Below, one piece after another: positions 51,366 to 60,980 of a stretch of 64,000 nucleotides of DNA. The translations under genes were made by a program, and so were the position numbers. The first letter of the stretch is position 1. Each line of letters begins with the position of its first letter. The notes beneath the pieces are model-generated. The model was not told the DNA's origin and searched no databases. It saw only the letters and a program-made list of their open reading frames with translations. Location of the stretch: contig JAZQCN010000036.1 of the NCBI GenBank assembly GCA_045546315.1, positions 62,001-126,000 on the forward strand, given 5' to 3'. Origin of the DNA: RGIG2041 sp045546315. GTDB lineage: Bacteria > Bacillota > Clostridia > UBA1381 > UMGS1253.

Positions 51366-51412
51366 ACAGGTAATTTACCTTGTCTGTTTTTTGCACAGAC
51401 AAGGCTTTTTTT
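51366..51412 (+). promoter_or_regulatory. Transcription attenuator upstream of the uracil permease
   Basis: Two mutually exclusive hairpins: an upstream one at 51366-51383 (ACAGGTAA with TTACCTTGT) and an intrinsic terminator whose stem CCTTGTCTG (51378-51386) pairs with CAGACAAGG (51396-51404) followed by seven T. They share CCTTGT. The leader before them, about 60 nt, holds repeated CATCG and could be an aptamer or protein site. No PyrR loop or known purine aptamer was recognised. Confidence 0.7.
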
Positions 51413-51470
51413 ATGCCCGAAAAGTGCCGTAAGTGTACGGTAAAAATTTTATAAGGGGGTTTTTCTCGAA

Positions 51471-52895
51471 ATGGCTAAAGAGAAAAAGGTAATTTCCGGC
51501 CCGATTTACGATGCGCGTGAATTGGGCACCGCCAAGACATTGGTTCTCGGCTTCCAGCATATGTTCGCTATGTTCGGCGCAACTGTATTGGTACCGCTTT
51601 TAACCGGTCTTGACATCGCAACAACACTTTTGATGGCAGGCTTGGGCACGCTGTTGTTCCACCTGGTAACCAAAGGCAAGGTTCCGGCGTTCTTAGGCTC
51701 GTCGTTCGCTTTCCTCGGCGGTTACGGCGCTATCGCACCGCTTGCAGGTAACGGCACACTCACAAACGCACAGCTTCTGCCGTATGCATGCTTGGGCGTA
51801 GCTTGCGCAGGTCTTTTGTACCTGGTATTGGCTGCACTCATCAAGCTCGTTGGCGTTAAGAAGGTTATGCGCTTCTTCCCGCCGGTTGTAACCGGTCCGA
51901 TTATTATTTCCATCGGTCTCGGCTTAGCAGGCAGCGCAGTGGGTAACTGCTCCGCAAACTGGCTTTTAGCATTCATCGCACTCGCTCTCGTTGTTGTTTT
52001 CAACATCTGGGGCAAGGGTATGGCAAAAATCATCCCGATTCTCATCGGCGTTCTCGGCTCCAGTGCAATTGCAGCAATTCTGGCACTCTGCTGGGGCGCA
52101 CCTACGGCTGACGGCGCATACATCGCGCTTGGCGGCAACGAAGGCTTAAAGCTCTTCAGTGTTTCCGCACTCGAAAACTTAAAGACAGCTGCATGGATTG
52201 GCTTCCCGATTAAGTGGAACGGCACTGTATTCGGCGGCATCGATTGGACAAACACTTCGCTCGTAATCAGCTCCGTTGTTGCAATTATGCCGATCGCACT
52301 GGCAACTATGATGGAGCACATCGGCGATATCTGCGCTATCAGCTCGACTGTTGGCAAAAACTTCATCACCGACCCGGGTCTGCACAGAACACTTTTAGGT
52401 GACGGTATTGCAACCACACTGGCATCCCTCTTCGGTGGTCCGGCAAACACAACCTACGGCGAAAATACAGGCGTGCTTGCACTTTCGAAGGTATATGATC
52501 CGAAGGTAATCCGCATTGCTGCCATCATCGCAGTAATCCTTTCCTTCTCCCCGAAGTTTGCAGCACTCGTTAACCTGATTCCGACAGCCATCATCGGCGG
52601 CGTTTCCTTCATCCTCTACGGTATGATTTCCGCAATCGGTGTTCGTAATGTTGTAGAAAACCAGGTTGACTTCACAAAGAGCCGTAACCTGATCGTTGCA
52701 GCGGTAATTCTCGTTTCCGCACTCGGTTTAGGTTCCATCTCCTTCCCGATCGGTGGCTTGACCATCACACTGTCTGCACTCGCTTGCGCATCCATCGCAG
52801 GTATCGTATTAAACGCTATCCTGCCGGGCAAGGACTATGAGTTCAAGGCAGAGGATCCGAAGGAAGCTGACACAGGCGTTAACTTCAAAGTTTGA
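51471..52895 (+). CDS. uraA: Uracil permease (NCS2 family)
   Basis: 474 residues, 13-14 membrane helices. FQHMFAMFGATVLVPLLTGLD (28-48), VPAFLGSSFAFLGG, the GPIIISIGLGLAGSA segment, ATMMEHIGDICAISSTVGKNF with the transport Glu, and NTTYGENTGVLALSKVYDP are closest to UraA/PyrP uracil transporters rather than xanthine carriers. It imports uracil with protons. An attenuator in the leader suggests control by pyrimidine supply. AAGGGGG is about 11 nt before the ATG. Confidence 0.92.
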   Translation: MAKEKKVISGPIYDARELGTAKTLVLGFQHMFAMFGATVLVPLLTGLDIATTLLMAGLGTLLFHLVTKGKVPAFLGSSFAFLGGYGAIAPLAGNGTLTNAQLLPYACLGVACAGLLYLVLAALIKLVGVKKVMRFFPPVVTGPIIISIGLGLAGSAVGNCSANWLLAFIALALVVVFNIWGKGMAKIIPILIGVLGSSAIAAILALCWGAPTADGAYIALGGNEGLKLFSVSALENLKTAAWIGFPIKWNGTVFGGIDWTNTSLVISSVVAIMPIALATMMEHIGDICAISSTVGKNFITDPGLHRTLLGDGIATTLASLFGGPANTTYGENTGVLALSKVYDPKVIRIAAIIAVILSFSPKFAALVNLIPTAIIGGVSFILYGMISAIGVRNVVENQVDFTKSRNLIVAAVILVSALGLGSISFPIGGLTITLSALACASIAGIVLNAILPGKDYEFKAEDPKEADTGVNFKV

Positions 52896-52900
52896 TTATA

Positions 52901-52950
52901 AACAGGCAATAAAAAAGAGAGTCTTCGGACTCTCTTTTTTATTGCCTGTT
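52901..52950. terminator. Intrinsic terminator after uraA
   Basis: A perfect 23-bp inverted repeat (52901-52923 and 52928-52950) closed by a TTCG tetraloop, with a central T6 run in the arm. Confidence 0.93.
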
Positions 52951-52952
52951 TA

Positions 52953-52981
52953 TTGACTGTGATTTCGGAATATGCTATAAT
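52953..52981 (+). promoter_or_regulatory. Sigma-A promoter of the surface-polymer cluster
   Basis: TTGACT (52953-52958), 17-bp spacer, extended -10 TGCTATAAT with TATAAT at 52976-52981. Confidence 0.88.
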
Positions 52982-53052
52982 TAACATAAGTATGAATTTC
53001 GAAAAATATGAACACAAAAAACACAAAACATCTATCTTCGGAGACTGTAGCT

Positions 53053-54609
53053 ATGCAGAAAAAAAAGACACTCTTCAACTCCATCAGCTCTGTAATGGTC
53101 ATTATGATTCTCGCACGACTGATGAGCCTGTTTTCCACACAATTTTATATGGCGCATTTCGGCGCTTCCGATGTGTATATGAATATATATTCCTATGTCA
53201 TCAGCATCCCGAATATTATATTCACTTGCATTGGTACAGCACTCTCCACCGTTGTCATCCCGATTTTTATGGGGCATATGGCCAACGGTGAGGAAGCAGC
53301 TGCTAAGCGCTTTGCAAATAACATCATCACCATTTCTATGGCGCTGACCGCCGTTTTGGTGCTCATCGGCATTGCAATATCGCCACTTCTGCCGCGCTTC
53401 ACGGAGTTTTCCAAAACGCCGGAAACCTATTCGTATGCAACCAAAGCGCTGATGATTATGATGCCGGTTATGTTCTTTTATGCGCTCAACTATATTTTTC
53501 AGGGCATGCTGCAGGCAATGGGCAGCTACCGCCTGCCCGCTTTTGTCAGCGTACCGAGCAGCCTGGTCGTTATTTTATATGTTATCTTTTTCGCTGACAA
53601 ATTCGGCATCACCGGTCTTTTAGTTGCAACACTCATCGGACTTTCCCTGCAGGCACTCATTTTGATTCCGCCGCTGGTGCAAAAGGGTTATCGCTATCGC
53701 CCATCCTTCGAGCTGAAGCACCCGGACATCGTAAACGCACTCAAGCTGACAGGGCCTGTGCTGTTCGGTGTATCGGCATACCAGCTCAATATGCTCTACA
53801 ATGTAACGATGATTGCACGCTTTGAAGGCATGGTTACGCTTTTGACCTATGTGCAAAACATCGTTCTATATATGGTGCTTGCCATTATTTATTCTGTAAC
53901 GGCTGTGCTCTACCCGCGTTTGACGGAGAGTGCATCCAAAAACGATATGGTGCAGTACAAAACGGATTTAAACCACATTCTCTGTTCGGTCAGCACGCTT
54001 TTGATTCCGATGACCTTCGGCTTCATTGCCGTGCGCGAGCCGCTTTTGCGCGTATTGGCGCAGTATGGCAATATCACCGCCGCAGACATTACAAAGGCGG
54101 CGCTCCTCTTGGCCGCCTACGCCATCAGCATTCTCGGCATCGGCTACAAGGAAATCCTGGACCGCGCATTTTATGCCCTGCAGGATACAAAAACCTCCGC
54201 TGTGGTTGGCTTCATCATTATGGGCGCAAATATCTGCTGCAGCTTAATTTTGATGCAATTCTTCGGCGCATACGGCATCCCGCTGGCGTATTCCGTTTCT
54301 TCTTTAATCGGCAGCTGCGTCCTGCTGTGGCGCCTGCGTAAAAAAATCGGCAGCTTCGCCGCCGGCCTGGGAACAACGCTTGTAAAAAGTCTCCTCGCCG
54401 CGCTGGTAATGTTCGTTGCCGTTTCCGCTTTATCGCATTTTACCGCCACGCTCAGCGCAGGCGGCGTGCTTCTGCGCATTCTGCATTTAGGCATTTTATG
54501 CCTCAGCGGTGTAGCGGTTTACTTTATTATGGCACTGCTTCTGCGCATCTCGCATATTACGGACGCGGTGAAGAGTGTTTTAAACAAGCTTTGGAAGCGA
54601 GGTGCATAA
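53053..54609 (+). CDS. murJ: MurJ/MviN-type lipid flippase
   Basis: 518 residues, about 14 membrane helices of the MOP superfamily. SSVMVIMILARLMSLFSTQFYMAHFGASDVYMNIYSYVISIPNIIF and RFFYALNYIFQGMLQAMGSYRLP-type segments resemble MurJ, the lipid II flippase, but its place with glycosyltransferases and a ligase would also fit a Wzx-like role for a surface polymer. The start at 53053 has GGAGA about 9 nt upstream; an ATG at 53008 has no ribosome site. It abuts the GT4 gene (TAAATG). Confidence 0.85.
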   Translation: MQKKKTLFNSISSVMVIMILARLMSLFSTQFYMAHFGASDVYMNIYSYVISIPNIIFTCIGTALSTVVIPIFMGHMANGEEAAAKRFANNIITISMALTAVLVLIGIAISPLLPRFTEFSKTPETYSYATKALMIMMPVMFFYALNYIFQGMLQAMGSYRLPAFVSVPSSLVVILYVIFFADKFGITGLLVATLIGLSLQALILIPPLVQKGYRYRPSFELKHPDIVNALKLTGPVLFGVSAYQLNMLYNVTMIARFEGMVTLLTYVQNIVLYMVLAIIYSVTAVLYPRLTESASKNDMVQYKTDLNHILCSVSTLLIPMTFGFIAVREPLLRVLAQYGNITAADITKAALLLAAYAISILGIGYKEILDRAFYALQDTKTSAVVGFIIMGANICCSLILMQFFGAYGIPLAYSVSSLIGSCVLLWRLRKKIGSFAAGLGTTLVKSLLAALVMFVAVSALSHFTATLSAGGVLLRILHLGILCLSGVAVYFIMALLLRISHITDAVKSVLNKLWKRGA

Positions 54610-55716
54610 ATGAACACGAATTCAAGCGAAGCTCCGCTTTTGCGCGTGTTGTTTTTAATCAATCACGCCGGCAGAGGCGGCTCCGAAAAATATGTATATA
54701 AGTTGATTCAAGCCTACGAGGGCAAGCGCGCCCGGTGCTATTTTGTTTTCAACGAAGCAGGGCTTTTGTCCGAGCAAATTGCAGAATTGGGCATTCCAAG
54801 CCATCGGCTTGAAATGCGCAGCTCCTTCGATTTAAAGGCGGCCAAGCGCCTGGCACAGCTTTGCCGCGAAAACAAAATTGATGTGATTCACGCACAGCAT
54901 CCGCGCGAAAACTACATTGCTGTATTGTCGAGGCTTTTCTACAGCAAGCCAAAGGTTGTCTACACCTGTCATCTGCACTGGGAGGTACCTGCATGGCACA
55001 GACCGATTAACCGACTGATTACAAGCGGAAATCACAAAATCATAGCCGTATGTAACAGCGTGGCAGAGCGCTTAGTGCAAAACGGTGCGATGCGCAAAAA
55101 AATCCGGGTGATTTTTAACGGCATTACTCCGCCGGCGGCAGATAAGCCCTCCACCCTGCGCGAAGAGCTCGGCTTAGACGAAGATACCTTTGTGATTACA
55201 ACGCTGGCGCGCTATGACATTCTAAAGCGTTATGACCTGCTTACGGAGGCAGTTGCCAAGCTCAAAAAGCTGACCAATCAAAAATTTGCCGTACTCTATG
55301 TCGGCGACGGAGAGCTCTATGACGATATCACACAGCACATCCGGACCCTCGGCCTGGAAAAAGACATTTTCCAGCTCGGCTTTCGCACGGATACGGACAA
55401 TATCCTGCAAGGCAGCGATTTGTTCGTCAACTGCTCTTCCAGCGAAGCGCTCAGCTTCGCCATTTTAGAGGCGCTCAGTCACGGGCTGCCCGCAATTGCA
55501 ACAAAAATCGGCGGCAACCCGGACATTCTCTCGCCGCAGCACGATTGCGGCATCTTAGTAGATTTCGGAAACACGGACGCAATGGCAGAGGCATTCTGCC
55601 GTTTCATGGAGGACACCGCTCTCTATGCGCGCTGCAGTAAAAACGCGCTGCGCACGGTAAATGAGGTCTTTCATTTCAATAAAATATCAGACGAGACCTT
55701 TGAAACCTATTTATGA
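54610..55716 (+). CDS. GT4-family glycosyltransferase
   Basis: 368 residues, GT-B fold. N-terminal acceptor domain with FLINHAGRGGSEKYVYKLIQ (15-34) and DVIHAQHPREN; C-terminal nucleotide-sugar domain with VGDGELYDDI, LGFRTDTDNILQGSDLFVNCSSSEALSFAILEALSHGLPAIATKIGGNPDI carrying the EX7E motif. It adds a sugar to a lipid-linked intermediate at the cytoplasmic face. No membrane helix. Second gene of the polymer cluster. Confidence 0.92.
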   Translation: MNTNSSEAPLLRVLFLINHAGRGGSEKYVYKLIQAYEGKRARCYFVFNEAGLLSEQIAELGIPSHRLEMRSSFDLKAAKRLAQLCRENKIDVIHAQHPRENYIAVLSRLFYSKPKVVYTCHLHWEVPAWHRPINRLITSGNHKIIAVCNSVAERLVQNGAMRKKIRVIFNGITPPAADKPSTLREELGLDEDTFVITTLARYDILKRYDLLTEAVAKLKKLTNQKFAVLYVGDGELYDDITQHIRTLGLEKDIFQLGFRTDTDNILQGSDLFVNCSSSEALSFAILEALSHGLPAIATKIGGNPDILSPQHDCGILVDFGNTDAMAEAFCRFMEDTALYARCSKNALRTVNEVFHFNKISDETFETYL

Positions 55717-55752
55717 TTTCAAAGGCAAACCAAAAGAAAAGAGGTTTTCATT

Positions 55753-56244
55753 ATGCCAGAAAAGAAAAAGTTTAAGTTTAACATCATCGATGCGATTGTT
55801 CTCGTGGTTTTAATTGCAGCAATTTGCTTTGTCGGCTACAAGCTGTTTTTCGACCGCATGGGCGAAGGCTTTAATCAAAATGAGCAAGAGCTCAGCTACA
55901 CCATCGAATTCTTCTGTGAAGAGTCGCCGACCTTCGCTGCAGAGCTCGTACAAATCGGCGATGCGGTTTCCGACGAATATAAGGATATTCCGCTCGGCAC
56001 CGTAACAAGCGTTGAACTTGCGCCGTCTGTTTCCTATGCAACAAATGCAGCAGGCGAATATGTTGCATCCACGAAAGAAGGCTACAGCTCCGTAAAAATC
56101 ACAACAGATTTAACCTTTGAAGGCGCACCGTACCAGCACGGCTTCCAGATAGATGTCTCCAAGTACGGTGTCGGTCACACGATGACCTTCCGTGCAGGCA
56201 AAGCAAAGCTCTACGGCCGTATTTCCGCGATTGAACAAAAATAA
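55753..56244 (+). CDS. DUF4330-family membrane-anchored protein
   Basis: 163 residues. Basic start MPEKKKFKFN, one membrane helix (IIDAIVLVVLIAAICFVGYKLFF, about 11-33) and an outside beta-rich domain (YTIEFFCEESPTFAAELVQIGDAVSDEYKDIPLGTVTSVEL). The pattern matches DUF4330. It sits between a GT4 and an O-antigen-ligase gene, so a role in polymer assembly or export is likely, but none is shown. Confidence 0.82.
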   Translation: MPEKKKFKFNIIDAIVLVVLIAAICFVGYKLFFDRMGEGFNQNEQELSYTIEFFCEESPTFAAELVQIGDAVSDEYKDIPLGTVTSVELAPSVSYATNAAGEYVASTKEGYSSVKITTDLTFEGAPYQHGFQIDVSKYGVGHTMTFRAGKAKLYGRISAIEQK

Positions 56245-56258
56245 GGAGGCGATTGACT

Positions 56259-57788
56259 ATGCTTCGCCAAAGCATCACCTGGCAGCTTTTGCTGTACCTG
56301 AAAAGCATATGGATGCAATACGAAGACTCCGTTTTCTATCGCCGGATTATGGCACTCGCGGCACGCATTCGCTCCGTATTTTCGGAAAGCGCGCTGTATC
56401 ACTGTGTTACGCAACCCTCCGCATTAGAGCAAAAGTATAAAACCTCCCTGTTTTATGCTGTGCTTAGTGCAATATACAGGGGCTTTGTCTTTTGCATCAC
56501 TACCGTCCGCGATTGGATCGGCGCGCTGTCGGCGGGCAGTACGCTGCAGCGTATTTTACACAAAACGCGCATCGCCGGCGTATTTAAAATCGAATATCTG
56601 AGCGCAGGGTTCTTTGCGCTTATGCTGCTGACGCCGCATACGCTCTGGAATAACCTGTATGCGCTTGCAGGCGCAGTTTTTCTGCTGGTTGTGTACCTCT
56701 TACAGCTGAAAACCTCAGCGCAACCGATGCGCAATGTGCGCGGTTTGCCGCTCTCACTGCTCATATTTGTGCTTGCCATCGCCTTCGGCGTAGTGATTAC
56801 GCCGGTACCGGCAGACGGCGTGCGCATTGCAATGTTTTATATAACAGCGATTCTGTTTATGCTGATTTGCGCAGCAGGCATCCGCGATAAAAAGGCTCTT
56901 TATGCGTTTTTACATCTGCTGCTCGGCGGCTTGGGTATACTTTGTGTGTTCGGCATCGTGCAGCGCTTTATCGGCGTTGAGGTCAGCGAAGAATTTACCG
57001 ACCTTGCCAACAATGTCGGTATGCCGGGCAGAATTTTCGCGACGCTTTCAAACCCGAACAACTATGCAGAGGTCATCGTGATGCTTACGCCGTTTGTCGG
57101 CGCAATGCTGCTCAAAACAAAATCCGGGCGCGCAAAGGTGCTCTGGTCGATTCTTTTGCTGTTGTGCGTCGTTGCATTAGCAATGACCTACTCCCGCTCC
57201 TGCTGGGTTTCCTTCGCTATTGCAGTCGTTGTATTCTTTGCACTCTACGATTGGCGACTTTTATTGCCGCTGTGCCTTGTGGCTGTGTTGTGTCTGCCGC
57301 TTTTGCCGGCATCGGTTATGAATCGCATCTTAACCATCGGTTCCATGACGGACACCTCCAACGCCAGCCGCGTATTCATTTGGTACGGCGTTGCAGATAT
57401 GCTGCGCGACCACGGCTTAACCGGCATCGGTCTCGGCTCGCAGGTGTTTACAAAAATGCACGAGCTTTATGCCCATCCGCACGCCCCCGTTGTTCAGCAT
57501 TCGCATATGCTGTATTTAGAGCTGTTTACGGAAATGGGCATCCTCGGCGGCTGCAGCTTTTTAGCCTTCCTTTTGACTACAATTAAGAAGGGACTTGCAA
57601 GCTTTAACCGCACAGACTATGAACTGCGCAGTCTCATTATTGCGGGCATCGCCTCGCTTGCCGGCATCTGCTTTGCCGGTGCCGCGGAGTACATTTGGTT
57701 CTACCCGCGTGTGATGTTCGTATTCTGGATTGTCATGGGCATCTTGCTGTGTGCAATCCGTCTTTCCAAGCAGGAAAAGGGCAACTAA
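56259..57788 (+). CDS. O-antigen ligase-family membrane protein
   Basis: 509 residues. An N-terminal cytosolic or amphipathic region (1-100) and about 11 membrane helices, with the large extracellular loop and the motif LSNPNNYAEVIVMLTPF (about 265-281), YSRSCWVSF and HSHMLYLELFTEMGILGG (about 412-429), typical of WaaL/PglL-type ligases and polymerases. It would transfer or polymerise a lipid-linked glycan outside the membrane. The ATG at 56259 has AAGGAGG 9 nt upstream. Confidence 0.85.
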   Translation: MLRQSITWQLLLYLKSIWMQYEDSVFYRRIMALAARIRSVFSESALYHCVTQPSALEQKYKTSLFYAVLSAIYRGFVFCITTVRDWIGALSAGSTLQRILHKTRIAGVFKIEYLSAGFFALMLLTPHTLWNNLYALAGAVFLLVVYLLQLKTSAQPMRNVRGLPLSLLIFVLAIAFGVVITPVPADGVRIAMFYITAILFMLICAAGIRDKKALYAFLHLLLGGLGILCVFGIVQRFIGVEVSEEFTDLANNVGMPGRIFATLSNPNNYAEVIVMLTPFVGAMLLKTKSGRAKVLWSILLLLCVVALAMTYSRSCWVSFAIAVVVFFALYDWRLLLPLCLVAVLCLPLLPASVMNRILTIGSMTDTSNASRVFIWYGVADMLRDHGLTGIGLGSQVFTKMHELYAHPHAPVVQHSHMLYLELFTEMGILGGCSFLAFLLTTIKKGLASFNRTDYELRSLIIAGIASLAGICFAGAAEYIWFYPRVMFVFWIVMGILLCAIRLSKQEKGN

Positions 57789-57809
57789 ACTTCCGGAGGC
57801 AATTTTTCT

Positions 57810-60038
57810 ATGAAAATACTACATTTAATCAGTGGTGGCGACAGCGGCGGTGCCAAAACACATTTAAAAAACCTGGTATACAAACTCTCCGAATATGCAA
57901 CAATTACGGTTGCTTGTCTTATGGAGGGTGAATTCTATACCGATTTTGTGCAAAACTATAAAGACACCGTGCTTTTCAAGCAAAAAAACCGTATGGATTT
58001 ATCCGTCGTAAACGCGATTGTCAAAAAACTGAAAAACGAGAAGTATGACCTTTTGCATGTACACGGTGCAAGAGCGAATTTTGTCTCCGTATTTATCAAG
58101 AAAAAGATTGACATCCCGATTGTCACCACGATGCACAGTGACTATCTTTTAGACTTCGACGATTTTTTCAAAAAGCTTTTATTTACAAATATGAACCGTT
58201 TTGCACTGCGCAGAATCGACTATTTCATCGCCGTATCCGATGCCTTTTCCGTGATGCTGCGCGAAAGAAACTTCCGCCCGAACAGCATCCAGACCGTCTA
58301 TAACGGTATGAATTTTTCCGCCGTGCCGCAAACGGTAACCGACAAGGAAACCTTTGCAAAAAACCACGGCATAAACTACGACAAGGATTGCATTTATGTC
58401 GGTATCCTGGCGCGTTTGGATTTGGTTAAGGATGTAGCGACCTTCGTGCGCTGCGCTGCAGAAGCATGCAAGCAAAACAAACGCCTGCGCTTCTTAATCG
58501 GCGGCGACGGTGCCGAGCGCAAAAACTTAGAAGCACTCGCACGCCAGCTCGGCGTCGGCGAAGGGCTTAAGTTTTTAGGCTTTGTCTCCGATAACTACGG
58601 CTTTTTGAATTTTGTAGATATCAATACATTGACCTCCCTGTGCGAAAGCTTTCCATACTCTATGCTGGAGGGCGCGGCAATGCACCTGCCGATGGTCGCA
58701 TCGCGCGTCGGCGGTATTCCCGCACTCGTGCGCGACGGTGAAACCGGCTATTTATTCGATGTCGGCAATGCCAGGGAAATGGCAAAGCACATTCTCACCT
58801 TGGCAGACAATCCTGAAATGATGCATCAAATGGGTGAAAATATTTACACACTTGCAACCACACAGTTTTCCGACGATGCTTTTGCAAAAAGGCATATGGA
58901 AATGTATAAAAATATTTTAGAGGATTATAATAGTCCAAAGCGCTACGATGTCGTGCTTTCCGGCTACTATGGCTTCCACAACAGCGGCGACGATGCGCTG
59001 CTGCTCGCCATACTGGACGGTCTTAAGAAAAAAAAGCCAAATTTGCGCGCAGCCGTTTTGTCCGCAGCACCGCGCAATACACGCCTGCAATACGGCGTAG
59101 ATGCCATCAGCCGCGAGAATTTGTTTTCGCTTTGCCGGATACTGAAGGATTCCTCTATGCTCATCAGCGGCGGCGGCTCACTGATTCAGGACGAAACCAG
59201 TCCGCAGTCACTTTGGTACTATCTCGCCGTTATCCGTTTAGCCAAGCGCTTCGGACTCAAAATCATTCAGCTGGCTAACGGCTTCGGCCCGGTCAAATAC
59301 AAATTCGATAAAAACCTGTGCCAAAAAATTATCCCGCGCTGCGTGGATGCCATCACCCTGCGCGACAGCCACTCCGCAGTTGAATTGGAGCGTCTCGGCA
59401 TCACCGGTATTCCATGTACCATTACGGCAGACCCCGCATTGACGCTTATCCCGGCAGACAATCGCCGGGCAAGGGCAATTTTAGAGGCAGCAGGCGTAGC
59501 CGAAGGGGAGCGCTTTATTGCCGTCTCCATTCGCAGTACAAAAACTGCAAAGCCGGATTTCCGGGCACAGCTAGCAGCTGCGCTTGACCAGATTGCAAAA
59601 ACGCACAAACGCAGCATCGTATTTTTGCCGATGCAATATCCGCGCGACTTAGAGATTTCGCGCGATATCGCCAAGCGTATGGGCGCAGCCAGCCATATCA
59701 TCTCCACACCATCCGAGGTGCAGGAGACAATGCAGATTTTAGCACACGCGGATTTGGTGATTGCAATGCGACTGCATACTTTGATTTATGCCGCCGCAAT
59801 CGGCAAAGATGCCGTTGCAATCGACTATGACCCAAAAATCAGAGGCTTTATGCACGATGCAGGTATGACGCATCGTATCACATTAACTGACTTTACGGCA
59901 CAGGCATTAGTCGATGCAGCGAATGACTGCGTAACACACGCGCACACCATCGACAATGAAGCACTGCGCGTGCGTGCTGAAAAGAACGCCGATATTGCAT
60001 TAGCACTCTTAGAGGAGGCAAACCATGCCAATTTATAA
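57810..60038 (+). CDS. csaB: Fusion of GT4 glycosyltransferase and CsaB-type pyruvyl transferase
   Basis: 742 residues with two complete enzymes in one frame. Residues 1-370: GT4 glycosyltransferase with LHLISGGDSGGAKTHLKNLVYKL and the nucleotide-sugar motif LCESFPYSMLEGAAMHLPMVASRVGGIPALV (EX7E). Residues 375-742: CsaB polysaccharide pyruvyl transferase (YDVVLSGYYGFHNSGDDALLLAILDGL; LISGGGSLIQDETSPQSLWYYL; NGFGP; TADPALTLI; MRLHTLIYAA). CsaB adds pyruvate to wall polymers that anchor S-layer homology proteins. The fusion suggests that sugar addition and pyruvylation act on the same intermediate. It overlaps cysK by 14 nt. Confidence 0.9.
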   Translation: MKILHLISGGDSGGAKTHLKNLVYKLSEYATITVACLMEGEFYTDFVQNYKDTVLFKQKNRMDLSVVNAIVKKLKNEKYDLLHVHGARANFVSVFIKKKIDIPIVTTMHSDYLLDFDDFFKKLLFTNMNRFALRRIDYFIAVSDAFSVMLRERNFRPNSIQTVYNGMNFSAVPQTVTDKETFAKNHGINYDKDCIYVGILARLDLVKDVATFVRCAAEACKQNKRLRFLIGGDGAERKNLEALARQLGVGEGLKFLGFVSDNYGFLNFVDINTLTSLCESFPYSMLEGAAMHLPMVASRVGGIPALVRDGETGYLFDVGNAREMAKHILTLADNPEMMHQMGENIYTLATTQFSDDAFAKRHMEMYKNILEDYNSPKRYDVVLSGYYGFHNSGDDALLLAILDGLKKKKPNLRAAVLSAAPRNTRLQYGVDAISRENLFSLCRILKDSSMLISGGGSLIQDETSPQSLWYYLAVIRLAKRFGLKIIQLANGFGPVKYKFDKNLCQKIIPRCVDAITLRDSHSAVELERLGITGIPCTITADPALTLIPADNRRARAILEAAGVAEGERFIAVSIRSTKTAKPDFRAQLAAALDQIAKTHKRSIVFLPMQYPRDLEISRDIAKRMGAASHIISTPSEVQETMQILAHADLVIAMRLHTLIYAAAIGKDAVAIDYDPKIRGFMHDAGMTHRITLTDFTAQALVDAANDCVTHAHTIDNEALRVRAEKNADIALALLEEANHANL

Positions 60039-60942
60039 TAACATTACTGAGCTTGTCGGGCATACACCGCTTGTGGCACTTGCGCACTTTGCGCCGGACA
60101 AGCATATTCTTGCAAAGGTCGAGTTTTTCAACCCTGCCGGCTCTGTAAAGGACAGAGCCGCACTGTATATGCTCCGTGCCGCGGAGGAAAGCGGTCTGCT
60201 AAAGCCGGACAGCGTTATCATTGAGCCGACCAGCGGCAATACCGGCATCGGTATCGCCGCAATTGCTGCCTACAAGGGCTACAAGGTCATCTTAACCATG
60301 CCGGAAACGATGAGCGCAGAGCGCAGAAAGCTGCTTGCCGCTTACGGCGCAGAAATTGTGCTCACCGAAGGCAGCAAGGGTATGAACGGCGCTGTCGAAA
60401 AGGCAAACGAGCTTGCAAAACAATATAAAAACAGCTTCATTGCCGGGCAGTTTGATAACCCTGCCAACGCGCAGGCACATTACGAAACCACCGGCCCGGA
60501 AATCTGGGCGGATACCGAGGGCAAGGTCGACATTTTCGTTGCCGGCGTCGGCACGGGCGGTACGCTCACAGGCATCGGCAAATATTTAAAAGAAAAGAAT
60601 CCGGACATACAAATCATAGCCGTAGAGCCCTATGACTCGCCGCTTCTTTCCGAAGGGCGCGCGGGCGCACACGGACTGCAAGGCATCGGCGCGAACTTTG
60701 TGCCGTCCTTGCTCGATTGTGCTGTTTACGATAAAATCATAACCGTTAAAACCGAGGAGGCCTTCCAAGCTGCAAGAGACTTGGTGCAAACGGAAGGCTT
60801 GCTTGTCGGCATTTCCTCCGGCGCTGCGCTGCACGCCGCAAAGCTGCTTGCCGACCGACCGGAAAATAAGAACAAGACCATTGTTGCACTTTTGCCGGAT
60901 ACGGGCGAACGGTATTTATCTACAGATTTATTTAAAGCATAA
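60025..60942 (+). CDS. cysK: Cysteine synthase A (O-acetylserine sulfhydrylase)
   Basis: 305 residues. VEFFNPAGSVKDRAALYML carries the PLP lysine (about 42-45), PTSGNTGIGIAAIAAYKGYK the substrate Ser loop, and GVGTGGTLTGIGKYLKE the phosphate-binding loop. It makes cysteine from O-acetylserine and sulfide. The start overlaps the end of the polymer gene, so it is translated from the same mRNA, although its function is unrelated. GAGG precedes the ATG. A terminator follows. Confidence 0.95.
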   Translation: MPIYNNITELVGHTPLVALAHFAPDKHILAKVEFFNPAGSVKDRAALYMLRAAEESGLLKPDSVIIEPTSGNTGIGIAAIAAYKGYKVILTMPETMSAERRKLLAAYGAEIVLTEGSKGMNGAVEKANELAKQYKNSFIAGQFDNPANAQAHYETTGPEIWADTEGKVDIFVAGVGTGGTLTGIGKYLKEKNPDIQIIAVEPYDSPLLSEGRAGAHGLQGIGANFVPSLLDCAVYDKIITVKTEEAFQAARDLVQTEGLLVGISSGAALHAAKLLADRPENKNKTIVALLPDTGERYLSTDLFKA

Positions 60943-60977
60943 AAAAATCACAACGCAAAAACGTTGGGATTTTTTTA
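60941..60977. terminator. Terminator between cysK and pgcA
   Basis: AAAAAAATC...CAACG pairs with CGTTG...GATTTTTTT around a CAAAAA loop, between convergent genes. Confidence 0.82.
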
Positions 60978-60980
60978 TCA

